From an uncultured Pseudomonadota bacterium (GTDB lineage: Bacteria; Pseudomonadota; Gammaproteobacteria; Ga0077536), in assembly GCA_902597385.1 (NCBI GenBank), contig CACJXQ010000010.1, forward strand, positions 1 to 55,950: DNA of 55,950 nt. The letters run 5' to 3'. A model generated the notes under the pieces. It saw only the letters and a list, made by a program, of their open reading frames with translations, made no database searches and was not told the origin of the DNA. Position numbers and translations under genes: made by a program. Positions 8,759 to 17,481 of this stretch are shown here, piece after piece (within the stretch, counting starts at the first letter, position 1; the number at the start of each line of letters is the position of its first letter).

Positions 8759-9910
8759 TTAGGCTAATCCGTAGAAGCGAATAGCGTTTCCACCGAGTAC
8801 TTTTTGCTGCGATTCAGCACTGGTTCCCAATAAATTAGTTTTAATCTCTTCTAATACTCCATAGCTAGCATCTACGTGAGGATAATCTGACGCCCAAACA
8901 AAGTAGTCGCTTCCCATGTGATTGACGATAGCTCCTGTTAGCGTCTCATCTGGGTCTGCTGATACTACGCATTGTCTGTAGAAGTAATCACTCGGTTTCC
9001 GTTTTAAGAGGGTTGTGCTCTTGACGACTTCGAATTTATGATCCATCCGGTCGAGCCACGCTGAAATCCAATTAGCACCCGATTCTAATACTGCTACTTT
9101 GAGCTTGGGAAATCTCTCCAGTATTCCCAAGGATAAAAGTTCAGTGAAGGCTGCCATTACGTCGATTGCCAAGAACGAAAAATCAAAAAGTCCGAATCGA
9201 TAAGCGTTTTCAGAGGTGGGGTCAAAGTAATGGTGGCTCCTCTCGTCCCGTACTACCACATGAAAGCTTATTGGGAGATTTAAGTCCTGTGCTGTTTCCC
9301 AAACAGGGTCAAGGTCTGGATGATCAAAATGCCGCATAGCACGAGGCTTTAAATCTGGTGAGATAAAAATGCCCTTGCAGCCTTCATTAGCGGCTCGCTT
9401 CATTTCTTTCACCGCCAAAAGAGGATCCAATAATGAAATGTGGGCGATCGGGACGAGTCTTTTCCTGTCATAACTACAAAAGTCTACTAGCCAACGGTTA
9501 TATGCCCGAGTGTATGCCGCTGCTAGTTCAGCATCTTGTACTTTTCCTTCCCAGCAGATTCCAACAGTGGGATAAAGCAGTGAGATGTCAATCCCTTCTT
9601 CATCCATCACTTTTAAGCGTTCGTCCGGTAAATAAGAACCGGTTGGGCAACCGTCTTCGTAAGTGAGGGTTTTATTTCCGCGCAGAAGAATCTCAGGATC
9701 GTGATCAATTCCTCCGAGCAAGGCTGTCCTGTTCCTAACAACTTCCAAAGGTTTACCATCGATCAAAATTACCTCTCCCGAGTCTTCTGCAACGAATTCG
9801 ATAGGTCGTTTTTTGAACTTGTCCTCTAAGTATTCTTTCCAAGTATTCCTTGGTTCAAGGACGTGTCCATCAACATCGACAGTTGGTGTTGTTTTTGTAA
9901 TGTTTTCCAT
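8759..9910 (-). CDS. Amidohydrolase family protein (Amidohydro_2, TIM-barrel metal hydrolase)
   Basis: A 383-residue protein of the Amidohydro_2 family, which includes 2-amino-3-carboxymuconate-semialdehyde decarboxylase-like and other decarboxylating or hydrolytic enzymes. The first metal-binding strand is degenerate (TVDVDGHVLEP, keeping one His), SFHVVVRDERSHH gives the mid-barrel His, and WASDYPHVDAS gives the C-terminal metal Asp. No signal peptide. Homologues of this general type are common in actinobacterial and marine proteobacterial catabolic clusters next to acyl-CoA dehydrogenases, as here: the dehydrogenase gene ends 12 bp upstream, so the two are very likely cotranscribed. The ATG has a purine-rich GAGCGAGA in front. 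The substrate is not identifiable. Confidence 0.85.
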   Translation of the reverse strand: MENITKTTPTVDVDGHVLEPRNTWKEYLEDKFKKRPIEFVAEDSGEVILIDGKPLEVVRNRTALLGGIDHDPEILLRGNKTLTYEDGCPTGSYLPDERLKVMDEEGIDISLLYPTVGICWEGKVQDAELAAAYTRAYNRWLVDFCSYDRKRLVPIAHISLLDPLLAVKEMKRAANEGCKGIFISPDLKPRAMRHFDHPDLDPVWETAQDLNLPISFHVVVRDERSHHYFDPTSENAYRFGLFDFSFLAIDVMAAFTELLSLGILERFPKLKVAVLESGANWISAWLDRMDHKFEVVKSTTLLKRKPSDYFYRQCVVSADPDETLTGAIVNHMGSDYFVWASDYPHVDASYGVLEEIKTNLLGTSAESQQKVLGGNAIRFYGLA

Positions 9911-9922
9911 TATCTCGCTCTT

Positions 9923-11059
9923 TTAAAAGGTTCTGGCAATTATTTCTTTCATCACTTCGCTCGACCCACCAGCAATTCTTGAGACTCGTTGCCCTGCCCA
10001 AGCTCTAGCGATAGGAAATTCCCACATGTAGCCATAGCCCCCAAAAAGTTGGAGACAATCATCCAAAATTGAGCACATAGTTTCCGTACTCTGTAATTTT
10101 GCCATTGCTGCATCGTCCGCTGAAAGTTGACTTGCTATGTGTAGTTCTAAACATTTATCAACAAATGTCCTTGTCAAAGTGGCCTGCGTCTTGATTTCTG
10201 CTAATTTAAACCGAGTGTTTTGGAAACTGAAGATAGTTTTACCAAAGGCTTTCCTTTCCTTTGTGTATGCTACTGTTTGGTCTAGAGCAGTTTCGATGGT
10301 GCTTGCTGCCCTTACAGCGACTATTAATCGTTCCTGCGCTAACTCGTCAATCAGGTAAGAAAATCCTTTATTCTCCTCTCCAAGGAGACGGTCTACGGGT
10401 ATCTTTACGTCCTCAAAAAAAAGTTCAGAGGTATCCTGTGCTTTCCAACCTATTTTTTCTAAGTTTCGGCCTCTAGTGAATCCCGCATCACCTCGCTCAA
10501 TCATAATCAGACTAATACCTTTGGCACCAGCTTGTCTGTCGGTTTTACAGGCCGTGACCACAAGATCGGCTAGCTGACCATTGGAGATAAAGGTTTTTTG
10601 TCCGTTAATCGTGTATTCGTCACCCATTCTGACTGCGGAGGTTTGTATGTTAGCAAGATCACTTCCTGCTCCTGGTTCACTCATGGCTACCGCCCCAATG
10701 ATTTCCCCACTACACATTCTTGGGAGAAGTCGATTCCTTTGCTCTTCTGTGCCGTAATTCAAAATATACGGGGCAACGATACCTGAATGCAGGTGGAAAG
10801 CTGGGCCACTCGCCTCTACCTTAGCTAATTCTTCTATAACAATTGCTGTATGGAGGAAATCCCCGCCGGGGCCTCCGTATTTCTCAGGAATGAAAGAGCA
10901 AAGTAGTCCATTTTCTCCGGCAGCCAACCAGAGTTCTCTGGAGACCATTCCATCCTTTTCCCATTGAGCATGATACGGCTCAACCTCTTTGGCTACGAAT
11001 TTTTTAACGCTTTCTCGGAAGATCTCATGCTCTTCGGAATAAACAGTTCTAGTAATCAT
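9923..11059 (-). CDS. Acyl-CoA dehydrogenase (LCAD/IVD-type catalytic Glu position)
   Basis: A 378-residue, normal-length acyl-CoA dehydrogenase with all three domains: N-terminal helices (EEHEIFRESVKKFVAKEV), the FAD/acyl-binding beta domain (AMSEPGAGSDLANIQTSA, then INGQKTFISNG) and C-terminal helices (TKERKAFGKTIFSFQNTRF; LQLFGGYGYMWEFPIAR; GGSSEVMKEIIAR). The Glu used in MCAD-type enzymes is replaced by Gly in IAGGSSE. The DELAQERLIVAVR motif supplies the Glu used by long-chain and isovaleryl-CoA dehydrogenases. The enzyme would introduce the alpha-beta double bond and pass electrons to ETF. It is the first gene of a two-gene unit with the amidohydrolase and is divergent from the luciferase-like gene at 11236. 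Confidence 0.92.
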   Translation of the reverse strand: MITRTVYSEEHEIFRESVKKFVAKEVEPYHAQWEKDGMVSRELWLAAGENGLLCSFIPEKYGGPGGDFLHTAIVIEELAKVEASGPAFHLHSGIVAPYILNYGTEEQRNRLLPRMCSGEIIGAVAMSEPGAGSDLANIQTSAVRMGDEYTINGQKTFISNGQLADLVVTACKTDRQAGAKGISLIMIERGDAGFTRGRNLEKIGWKAQDTSELFFEDVKIPVDRLLGEENKGFSYLIDELAQERLIVAVRAASTIETALDQTVAYTKERKAFGKTIFSFQNTRFKLAEIKTQATLTRTFVDKCLELHIASQLSADDAAMAKLQSTETMCSILDDCLQLFGGYGYMWEFPIARAWAGQRVSRIAGGSSEVMKEIIARTF

Positions 11060-11171
11060 TTTTTGTCGCTCTGGAATTTAAATTTTAATCTGAATTTTTA
11101 TCATGTTTCTGGGTTCTGAGCTAGAAATGCTGGTTTTTATTCCCTAATGTCTGCTAGTTTAATTAAGAATA

Positions 11172-11185
11172 GGTTAAACTTAACC
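11172..11185. promoter_or_regulatory. Inverted repeat GGTTAA-2-TTAACC, candidate operator
   Basis: A perfect 6-bp inverted repeat with a 2-bp spacer lies between the divergent acyl-CoA dehydrogenase and luciferase-like genes, 51 bp before the latter's start. It is short and AT-rich, so chance is possible. No regulator gene is next to it. Confidence 0.3.
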
Positions 11186-11235
11186 CAACTAATCGTTAAA
11201 AACTGAATCAACTAACCGGCTTTATGGGGGTAACT

Positions 11236-12105
11236 ATGAAATTTGGAAAATATGGTGTATTCGCCTTCACCGATGCACTAGACCAGAAGGGATTATCTGA
11301 ACTTTGTAAACGTTCTGAGGAAATGGGTTACTCCACCTTGTGGTATCCAGAGGCTTTCAATTATGAAACCTTTGCTTTAGGAGGGTACCTCCTGAGCCAG
11401 AGTGACAATTTGATCGTGGCAAGTGGTATTGCGAATATTTATGCCCGTGATCCGGCTGCCTCAGTCATGGGTTGTAATAGTCTGAACGCGCTTTATGATG
11501 GGCGATTTGTCCTAGGGCTGGGTGTATCGCATGCGCCCTTGGTTTCTGATGTCAGAGGCCATGAATACGCTAAACCGGTCGCTACAATGCGGAAATATCT
11601 AGAAGGTATGGACGCAGCTTGGGAAGCGTTTGGTGGCGCACCCGAAAAGAAACAATTGGTGTTGGCTGCTCTGGGTCCCAATATGTCTAAGTTGTCGGCC
11701 GAGAGAACATTAGGAACTTTTCCTTATAACATTACGCCAGATCAAGTGAAACTTTCTCGTGATGCCATGGGGTCTCAAGGGTTGATTTTTTGTGAGCAAA
11801 AAGTTTGTGTTACCGATGATCCTCAAAAAGCACGTGAGGTAGCTAGGGCGGCATTAAGCCCTTATATGCCTTTGCCAAACTATTATAAGAACTGGTTTCG
11901 ACTCGGATTTGATGAGAATGATCTGAAGGACGGTGGTAGCGATCGCCTCATGGACGCGATGGTTCTGTGGGGTGATGCTGGGACGGTCAAAGCTAAATTA
12001 AGCCAATACCTTGAAAATGGTGCTGATCAGGTTGTGATTCAGGCTTTGAGGGCCGATGGACAACCGGGCCCAGATTATGAAGCCCTAGCTTCTCTCTTGG
12101 ATTAA
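11236..12105 (+). CDS. LLM-class flavin/F420-type oxidoreductase (TIGR03620-like)
   Basis: A luciferase-like TIM-barrel monooxygenase or reductase of 289 residues from the ATG at 11236. That start has GGGGG about five bases upstream; the ATG at 11224 would add four residues. Features recalled from the TIGR03620 group are visible: the start FGKYGVFAFTDAL, GYSTLWYPEAF, SGIANIYARDPA and LGLGVSHAPLV, followed by RGHEYAKPV. The named family is described as F420-dependent, but proteobacterial members may use FMN, so the cofactor is uncertain. No signal peptide. It is divergent from the acyl-CoA dehydrogenase and 50 bp ahead of the GTP cyclohydrolase II-like gene. The substrate is unknown. Confidence 0.85.
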   Translation: MKFGKYGVFAFTDALDQKGLSELCKRSEEMGYSTLWYPEAFNYETFALGGYLLSQSDNLIVASGIANIYARDPAASVMGCNSLNALYDGRFVLGLGVSHAPLVSDVRGHEYAKPVATMRKYLEGMDAAWEAFGGAPEKKQLVLAALGPNMSKLSAERTLGTFPYNITPDQVKLSRDAMGSQGLIFCEQKVCVTDDPQKAREVARAALSPYMPLPNYYKNWFRLGFDENDLKDGGSDRLMDAMVLWGDAGTVKAKLSQYLENGADQVVIQALRADGQPGPDYEALASLLD

Positions 12106-12155
12106 ATTAGCATTTCTATAGTTATTCAGCTTGATTAGAGAAGGAATTTATTTGT

Positions 12156-12959
12156 ATGTTCAGCTATGTGGATGAGAAAGTCCGTATTTTCCTAGAGGAG
12201 GAAGGAAAGTTAAAAACTGTTGATGAGGACGGAATTATTATTTCGAATAGTGATAAGGATCCCTATTTATCTATTTTGGGTCCTGTGCCAATTCCGAAAA
12301 CTTTTCCCGATGGACAAGAGATAGTACTGGATTGGTATTGCTTTGTTCGAAGAACAGAGTTGTCGGCTGTTGTAGAGGCAGGCCTCGAAGTAGATTCAGG
12401 TAATGGTGAGGCGTTTCGACGTTTGGTCGGTAGTGCTATGACAGTTAACTCTATTTTCGCTATGCCAGGTTTTCATAAGGCAATAAACCCGCTCGTAAGA
12501 TTGCATTCATGTTGTTTGACAGGCGATATTTTTGGGTCGATGAGGTGTGATTGTGGGCCTCAGCTCGCCAAAGCTTTTGAGGACATAAGAGAAAGCGGTA
12601 AGGGTGGGGTCGTCTATATGAGTGGGCATGAAGGTCGCGGCATAGGACTATGGGCAAAGGCGGCAACATATCTACTCCAGGATACTGGCCAAGATACGTA
12701 TCAAGCTAATAGAAGCTTGGGTTTGCCGGAGGATTCCCGTGATTTCAGTGATGCAGCGGTTGTTCTTAAATACTTATTGCCCTCAAATGAAATTCAGTTA
12801 TTATCGAATAATCCAGAAAAGATTCGCCAGTTGGAAGCGGGCGGTATATCGGTTTCGAAAAAGCAATCAGTCGAAGCTGGGTTAAATAAACACAATAGAC
12901 GTTATCTGAAATCTAAACGTGACAAGGGCCATCTTTTTAAAGGTTCTCTGGATGAGTGA
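12156..12959 (+). CDS. GTP cyclohydrolase II domain protein (stand-alone, RibA-like)
   Basis: A 267-residue protein whose residues about 80-240 are a GTP cyclohydrolase II domain. The zinc ligands form C-x10-C-x-C in CCLTGDIFGSMRCDCG. The active-site HEGRGIGLWAKA keeps the catalytic Arg, and LQDTGQDTYQANRSLGLPEDSRDF matches the family's QDxxxDTxxAN...GxxxDxRD block. The first 80 or so residues are not a DHBP synthase domain and I do not recognise them. RibA makes the first riboflavin precursor from GTP, but no other rib gene is near. Stand-alone paralogues also occur in specialised pathways. It lies between a flavin-type oxidoreductase and an exported hydrolase, so a role in flavin supply is only a guess. 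Confidence 0.85.
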   Translation: MFSYVDEKVRIFLEEEGKLKTVDEDGIIISNSDKDPYLSILGPVPIPKTFPDGQEIVLDWYCFVRRTELSAVVEAGLEVDSGNGEAFRRLVGSAMTVNSIFAMPGFHKAINPLVRLHSCCLTGDIFGSMRCDCGPQLAKAFEDIRESGKGGVVYMSGHEGRGIGLWAKAATYLLQDTGQDTYQANRSLGLPEDSRDFSDAAVVLKYLLPSNEIQLLSNNPEKIRQLEAGGISVSKKQSVEAGLNKHNRRYLKSKRDKGHLFKGSLDE

Positions 12960-13032
12960 GGCAGCCTTTAAAAGGATTTAGAGTAAAGCATGATTAATGA
13001 AGTAAAATTTGTGTAAGTAAAAGGGGTTTCCG

Positions 13033-13896
13033 ATGTTCAAACGAAATATGAAAACAAACATCTTTGTTACTGTCTTTATTCTATGCTCTTTTGTTTGTTC
13101 CGCTGCAATTGCAAAGGACTCCATAAAACTATACCAGGTATCAAGCGGAGTTTTAAAGTTTGACAAAGGGTGGCTTACCGCCATGCGGGATGTTGGTAAG
13201 ATATTGGAATTTCCGGTGGCTATGTACATCATAGATCACCCTAGAGGATTGCTACTTTACGATACCGGAATGAACGCTGCTGTTTCTGATGGTAAGTGCG
13301 AGAGCTATTGGGGAAAGGGCTTGTGCTCAGCCTTCATGCCGATACAAAGGAGAGATCAAGTTATCGATAAATGGCTCGAAAAGTTTGGATATTCTGTAGA
13401 TGATGTAAAGTATGTAGTTACCTCTCACATGCATCTTGACCACGCAGGAAATATGGAAATGTTCCCTAAGGCAGTGCATGTTTTACAGAAAGCAGAATTA
13501 AAAGCGGCATGGTGGCCAGAGAAGTTTCAACGAGCAGCATTTGTGTTAAAGGATTATGATAATGCGCGGGATTTCAATTACCTTCAATTAGATGGTGACT
13601 TCGACTTATTTGGAGATGGTAGTGTGGTGGTTTTAGATACCAAGGGTCATACGCAGGGGCACCAATCCTTAATGGTGAAGCTAAAAAACACGGGGACATT
13701 GTTTCTTGCTGGCGATGCAGTTTATACCCCTGAGAATGAGGCCGGTGTTATTCCTGGTATAACCTGGAATACTTATGAGTCTATGAAGTCCATAGACAGG
13801 CTAAAGATGTTGCGCGATTCGCATCAAGGTTCCATTTGGTATTCCCACGGAATTGACCAATATGCCGAACATAAACACGATACCTATTACGATTAA
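13033..13896 (+). CDS. Exported metallo-beta-lactamase-fold hydrolase (N-acyl homoserine lactonase-like)
   Basis: A 287-residue protein with a Sec signal peptide (about 1-27, hydrophobic FVTVFILCSFVCSAAIA), so a periplasmic or secreted product. The zinc motif H132-M-H134-L-D136-H137 (HxHxDH) is complete. Further ligands are the His of the DTKGHTQGH strand (about 215) and the Asp in FLAGDAVYTPEN. The spacing and the LYDTGMN strand resemble AiiA/AttM lactonases of quorum signals, but many related enzymes have other substrates. AAGGGG six bases before the ATG supports the start. It is followed after 42 bp by the ABC genes in the same direction. Confidence 0.85.
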   Translation: MFKRNMKTNIFVTVFILCSFVCSAAIAKDSIKLYQVSSGVLKFDKGWLTAMRDVGKILEFPVAMYIIDHPRGLLLYDTGMNAAVSDGKCESYWGKGLCSAFMPIQRRDQVIDKWLEKFGYSVDDVKYVVTSHMHLDHAGNMEMFPKAVHVLQKAELKAAWWPEKFQRAAFVLKDYDNARDFNYLQLDGDFDLFGDGSVVVLDTKGHTQGHQSLMVKLKNTGTLFLAGDAVYTPENEAGVIPGITWNTYESMKSIDRLKMLRDSHQGSIWYSHGIDQYAEHKHDTYYD

Positions 13897-13938
13897 TCAA
13901 GATTTCTAGGGCTGAGAGGCCTTTGGTTTGGAAGATGG

Positions 13939-14865
13939 ATGTTTGATGATGTAGAGCCAGTAGTTAGATTAAACGGTATTTGGAAGAGTTTTGGAAAAAA
14001 AAACGTACTAAAAAACCTGAATCTGACGGTAAGAGAAAATGAAGTTTTAGGCCTGCTCGGGCCAAACGGTGCTGGAAAAACCACTTTAATGAGAATAATT
14101 GCTCGGTATCTTCTGCCCGATGCCGGAACTCTTAATTTCCGGAAAGATCAATTTTTGACTGAAAGTTCTCATAATGTAGTCGGTTATCTACCCGAGAAAG
14201 CTCCCCTTTTTGATACCTTTACAGTAGAGAGATACGTTCGGTTAGTAGCAGTGCTGAAGGCTGTGCCTCAGGATTTAGTGACTGAGAAGGTGGGTGAGGT
14301 ACTAAACGCTTTTGATTTGAGGCATGTCAGCAGAAATGTTATCTCCAAACTATCAAAAGGCTATAGACAGCGCGTCGGTCTCGCTCAGGCGTTCCTGGGA
14401 GATTCGGCCCTCCTGATTTTAGATGAACCCATGAGTGGTCTAGACCCCTTTCAGTTGGCCGATGTTCGTGACATGATTTTGGAAGCGGCTAATAAGAGGG
14501 CTATTCTATTTTCTACTCACGTAGTACAGGAAATAGAGATGCTTTGTAATCGGTCGGTATTCTTAAAAGATGGCGTTTTATTAGAAGTTAGTGGTGAAGC
14601 TGATGATTCTGCTTTGATTGAAGTGTGTGTCGGTGTTCCGGACATAGATCATCTAAAGTCGCTGATCAATGCGGCATCAGGAGAATGTATTATGGAGAGC
14701 AAGAGTATAGGTGGGGATAAATATAAGCTAAGGTTACAAATTTCATCGGCCCAAAAACCTGAGATGTCTAAGCTCTTGGCCAATAACGGCAAATTAATGA
14801 GTTTTCGAGAAGCCAACTTAGACCTCGAAGCACGTTTAACCTCTCTCCGAGAAAAGGCTCCATAA
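13939..14865 (+). CDS. ABC transporter ATP-binding protein, GldA/NosF-like
   Basis: A 308-residue ATPase. Walker A GPNGAGKT is at about 39-46. The signature is degenerate (LSKGYRQRVGLAQAF) and typical for the drug/gliding/Nos-type exporters, and Walker B is LLILDEPMSGLDP. A switch-type His is in FSTHVVQE. Residues after about 215 form an extra C-terminal domain of beta strands common in this subfamily. It overlaps no gene: its TAA is immediately followed by the ATG of the permease gene. The order ATPase, one permease, one GldG-like protein resembles gldA-gldF-gldG, which outside Bacteroidetes has no gliding role. Confidence 0.9.
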   Translation: MFDDVEPVVRLNGIWKSFGKKNVLKNLNLTVRENEVLGLLGPNGAGKTTLMRIIARYLLPDAGTLNFRKDQFLTESSHNVVGYLPEKAPLFDTFTVERYVRLVAVLKAVPQDLVTEKVGEVLNAFDLRHVSRNVISKLSKGYRQRVGLAQAFLGDSALLILDEPMSGLDPFQLADVRDMILEAANKRAILFSTHVVQEIEMLCNRSVFLKDGVLLEVSGEADDSALIEVCVGVPDIDHLKSLINAASGECIMESKSIGGDKYKLRLQISSAQKPEMSKLLANNGKLMSFREANLDLEARLTSLREKAP

Positions 14866-15573
14866 ATGCGAAACTTTATCGCGTTGTATTTCAGGGAGCT
14901 TGAGAACTATTTTGTTACACCGATAGGATACGCGATTCTAGGCTCTTTTTGGCTGGCCAATGGTTTCTTTTTTAGTTTTAATACCTTGTTCATTTCGGCC
15001 GTAGACATGGTAAATGCTTTTCATAATATGAGCATTTTATTGCTGCTCATGGTCCCATTGATGACCATGAGGTCTTTTCCAGAGGAATACAAGCAAGGTA
15101 CTTATGAACTTCTGGTGTCTTTGGGTGTTAGAAGTTGGGTAATGGTGATGTCCAAGTTTTGTGCGCTCTTGACTCTACTGTTTTTTATGTTTTTAGGAAG
15201 TGCAGTATCTGTAATTGTTTTAGTCACTTTCTCAGAACCGGATTTAGGGCCAATAGTAGGTGGTTATTTCGGTGTTACCTCGCTTGGTGCTGTTTTTATA
15301 GCAATAGGTTTATTGATTGCGGTTTTTTCCTCGAACCAGATAGTGGCTGCCGTAGTGACTTGGATCGCACTATTAGCGTTGTGGTTTTTAGATTACTCAA
15401 CGGCCCTTGTGAATTCGAAATTTCTTTCGGAGGTAATTATCCACCTATCCCTCTCTGTTGCTTACCTAGATCTCATAAGAGGCGTGATTGACCTAAGTGT
15501 TATGACTTACTTTTTTAGTCTAATTGGTTTTTGTCTGCTAGCAGCCTCGACTGTGTTGGAATTAAGAAAATGA
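14866..15573 (+). CDS. ABC-2 type permease, GldF-like
   Basis: A 235-residue integral membrane protein with six predicted hydrophobic segments. It begins with FIALYFRELENYFVTPIGYAI, the N-terminal motif of GldF/ABC-2 permeases, and has a conserved MTMRSFPEEYKQGTYELL loop. The next gene starts eight bases downstream. Together with the ATPase directly upstream it would form the transport core. The short distances make a single transcript nearly certain. Confidence 0.88.
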   Translation: MRNFIALYFRELENYFVTPIGYAILGSFWLANGFFFSFNTLFISAVDMVNAFHNMSILLLLMVPLMTMRSFPEEYKQGTYELLVSLGVRSWVMVMSKFCALLTLLFFMFLGSAVSVIVLVTFSEPDLGPIVGGYFGVTSLGAVFIAIGLLIAVFSSNQIVAAVVTWIALLALWFLDYSTALVNSKFLSEVIIHLSLSVAYLDLIRGVIDLSVMTYFFSLIGFCLLAASTVLELRK

Positions 15574-15580
15574 GACTTAT

Positions 15581-16933
15581 ATGCGAGTAACAAAAGTAAG
15601 GCAGTTTGGAGGTCTGCTCCTAGCATTTTTCATATGTGTTTTGATTAATTTATTAGCTCTGGATATTTCCTACAGATTTGATCTCACTACTGAAGAGATA
15701 TACAGCCTTTCTAGCAAAGCTAGTCAAGTGCTGGAAGCAATCGATCAACCTGTCCACATTGTTTTTGCCTATGATGTGAGGAGTCGCGCTCAAAGAGACT
15801 CGGTTCGGACGCTCAGAAATATTGCTAAAAAATCCAATTTTGTTTCGATTGAATTGTTTGATCCTGTTCTCGAACCAGCCCTAGCAGAGGCAAATGGTAT
15901 TAGGTTTTCAGGAAGTGGATTATTTAGGAGTGACGATCGTCAAGTTATTTTTGATGATCCAACGGAGGTGGGTTTTATCAATGCTTTAGTGCGTGTAACA
16001 AGCCCAAATCTCGGGCTTCTATGCTTCAGTGATGGGCATCTTGAAAGCAATCCGTATAGTTTACATAGTCATGATCACTCTGAAGCCGCAATGACTGGAC
16101 ACAATCACTCGACTGGCGGTCGACCAATCTCTCTTCATGAAAGGCATGGTATGGGTATCGCCAGAGAGTCTTTGGAGCACCTCGGGTTCACTGTAGAGCA
16201 GCGTGTTTTGTTGAAAGACAAAGATAGTCTAGAAGGGTGTTCGGCGCTTATAATAGCATCTCCACTGACGCTGTTCGAATCGCGAGAGATAAATAATTTA
16301 AAGAAATATATCGAGAAGGCCGGTAGGGTCTTATTTTTGCTTGAACCGGATGCGAATGCTGGATTAGAGGAACTTTTACGCGAGTTCGACGTAGAGTTTT
16401 CCGGTAGAAGAATCAAGGATCCCGAAAAACATTTTTGGGCAGACGCTTTTACGCCAGCGGTGAGCAATTATCCAAGGCACCGAGTTACACGGAATCTGCC
16501 TCTCACTTTTTTCCCGGGTGTTGGAGAACTTAGGCCCAGCGGCAGTTCCGTGGACCGTAATCTAAGAACAGAGGTTATCTTGGCCACTAGTTCCAACAGC
16601 GTACTAGACGATAAGCCAGAGGACGCAAAATCTCGCGCTATAGGAATAATAACGAAAGATTTAGATAGTGGTAGCGTTTTGCTAGTACTTGGGGACGGAG
16701 ATTTTGCTACCAATTCTTATTTTGATCAACTGGGTAACGGTGCGTTGTTTCTTAATTTGGTGTCTGAACTATCGCAATCGAATGGCGTAATTGACCTATT
16801 TCCAAGGCAGTATAAGGAGGGGAGGTTATCTCTTAGTAGAGGTCAATTGAACATTGTTTTTCTCACTAACATCTTGATGGGACCTCTTCTTTTGCTGGCT
16901 GTTGGCTTTTTCATTTGGAGAAAAAGGGAGTGA
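15581..16933 (+). CDS. GldG-like ABC system auxiliary protein with His-rich loop
   Basis: A 450-residue protein with one transmembrane segment near the N-terminus (about 9-30, LLAFFICVLINLLAL), a large periplasmic GldG/DUF4350-type domain starting at the LTTEEIYSLSSKASQVLEA motif, and a C-terminal transmembrane segment (about 425-445) ending in a short KRE tail. This topology is usual for GldG. At about 160-190 a loop rich in histidine (YSLHSHDHSE, TGHNHST, LHERHG) suggests metal binding. The final TGA overlaps the GTG of the next gene by four bases. Transport substrate unknown; the His-rich loop points to a metal or a metal-associated function, as in the Nos systems, but this is inference. 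Confidence 0.85.
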   Translation: MRVTKVRQFGGLLLAFFICVLINLLALDISYRFDLTTEEIYSLSSKASQVLEAIDQPVHIVFAYDVRSRAQRDSVRTLRNIAKKSNFVSIELFDPVLEPALAEANGIRFSGSGLFRSDDRQVIFDDPTEVGFINALVRVTSPNLGLLCFSDGHLESNPYSLHSHDHSEAAMTGHNHSTGGRPISLHERHGMGIARESLEHLGFTVEQRVLLKDKDSLEGCSALIIASPLTLFESREINNLKKYIEKAGRVLFLLEPDANAGLEELLREFDVEFSGRRIKDPEKHFWADAFTPAVSNYPRHRVTRNLPLTFFPGVGELRPSGSSVDRNLRTEVILATSSNSVLDDKPEDAKSRAIGIITKDLDSGSVLLVLGDGDFATNSYFDQLGNGALFLNLVSELSQSNGVIDLFPRQYKEGRLSLSRGQLNIVFLTNILMGPLLLLAVGFFIWRKRE

Positions 16934-17472
16934 GGACCTTAAAGCAATCCTTCATTATGCTGGTAATAGTAGTTTTAACTGTATCTTGTAGTGAAGAGCA
17001 CGGTCATGAGCATCATAACGAAGTGTCAAAACTTCTATGGAAGGATATTCCGTGCGAATCCTTTACCTCTATACAGTTTCTTAGAAAGGGAAAGATCGGA
17101 GATGGCGGCAACACTTGGGAAGTAAATTCGATTGATGAAATAAAAAAGAAAATGGGCACGCTTTGTAATGCAGTTGTGGAAAGACAATTTTTTGTCGGAT
17201 GCGGGAGACTAGAGGAGTTTGGTTTCAGGAGTTCGAGTTCGTATCTCAAGATGTTGGGGATATATCATAGGGTAAAATTGTACTTCGGAAGGAAAACTCC
17301 TGATCAGTTTGGGCAATATGTTTTTCTGGTCGTTAAGGGAACCGATTTGAAATCAAAGCATGAATTCTTTAATTTAGATGAAACATGCGCTGGTGCCCCA
17401 TCGCTTCTGAGCGAAGAGGTAAAAGTTCTAGTTATCCCCGCGTATCATCATCGTAGCCTTGTAGAAAGGTAA
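16930..17472 (+). CDS. Small His-rich lipoprotein linked to the GldFG-like ABC system (DUF4340-like)
   Basis: A protein of 180 residues from a GTG start that overlaps the upstream TGA (GTGA); a TTG 15 bases earlier is less likely. The signal (about 1-21) ends with a lipobox LTVSC, so the mature protein is a lipoprotein. The mature N-terminus is His-rich (EEHGHEHHNE). It then has a strand pattern (CESFTSIQFLR, GGNTWEVN, YLKMLGIYHRVKLYFG) that reminds me of the DUF4340 repeats often encoded behind gldG, but shorter. Repeated His-rich segments here and in the preceding protein argue for a shared metal-binding task. It is last in the plus-strand unit and convergent with the MoaD-like gene. Confidence 0.75.
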   Translation: MRTLKQSFIMLVIVVLTVSCSEEHGHEHHNEVSKLLWKDIPCESFTSIQFLRKGKIGDGGNTWEVNSIDEIKKKMGTLCNAVVERQFFVGCGRLEEFGFRSSSSYLKMLGIYHRVKLYFGRKTPDQFGQYVFLVVKGTDLKSKHEFFNLDETCAGAPSLLSEEVKVLVIPAYHHRSLVER

Positions 17473-17481
17473 GAGGGCTGG

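Noticed and set aside
16135-16713. Two abutting minus-strand frames under the GldG-like gene
   Set aside because: They are antisense to a clear gene, and the sequence between has no conserved features or redox motif.
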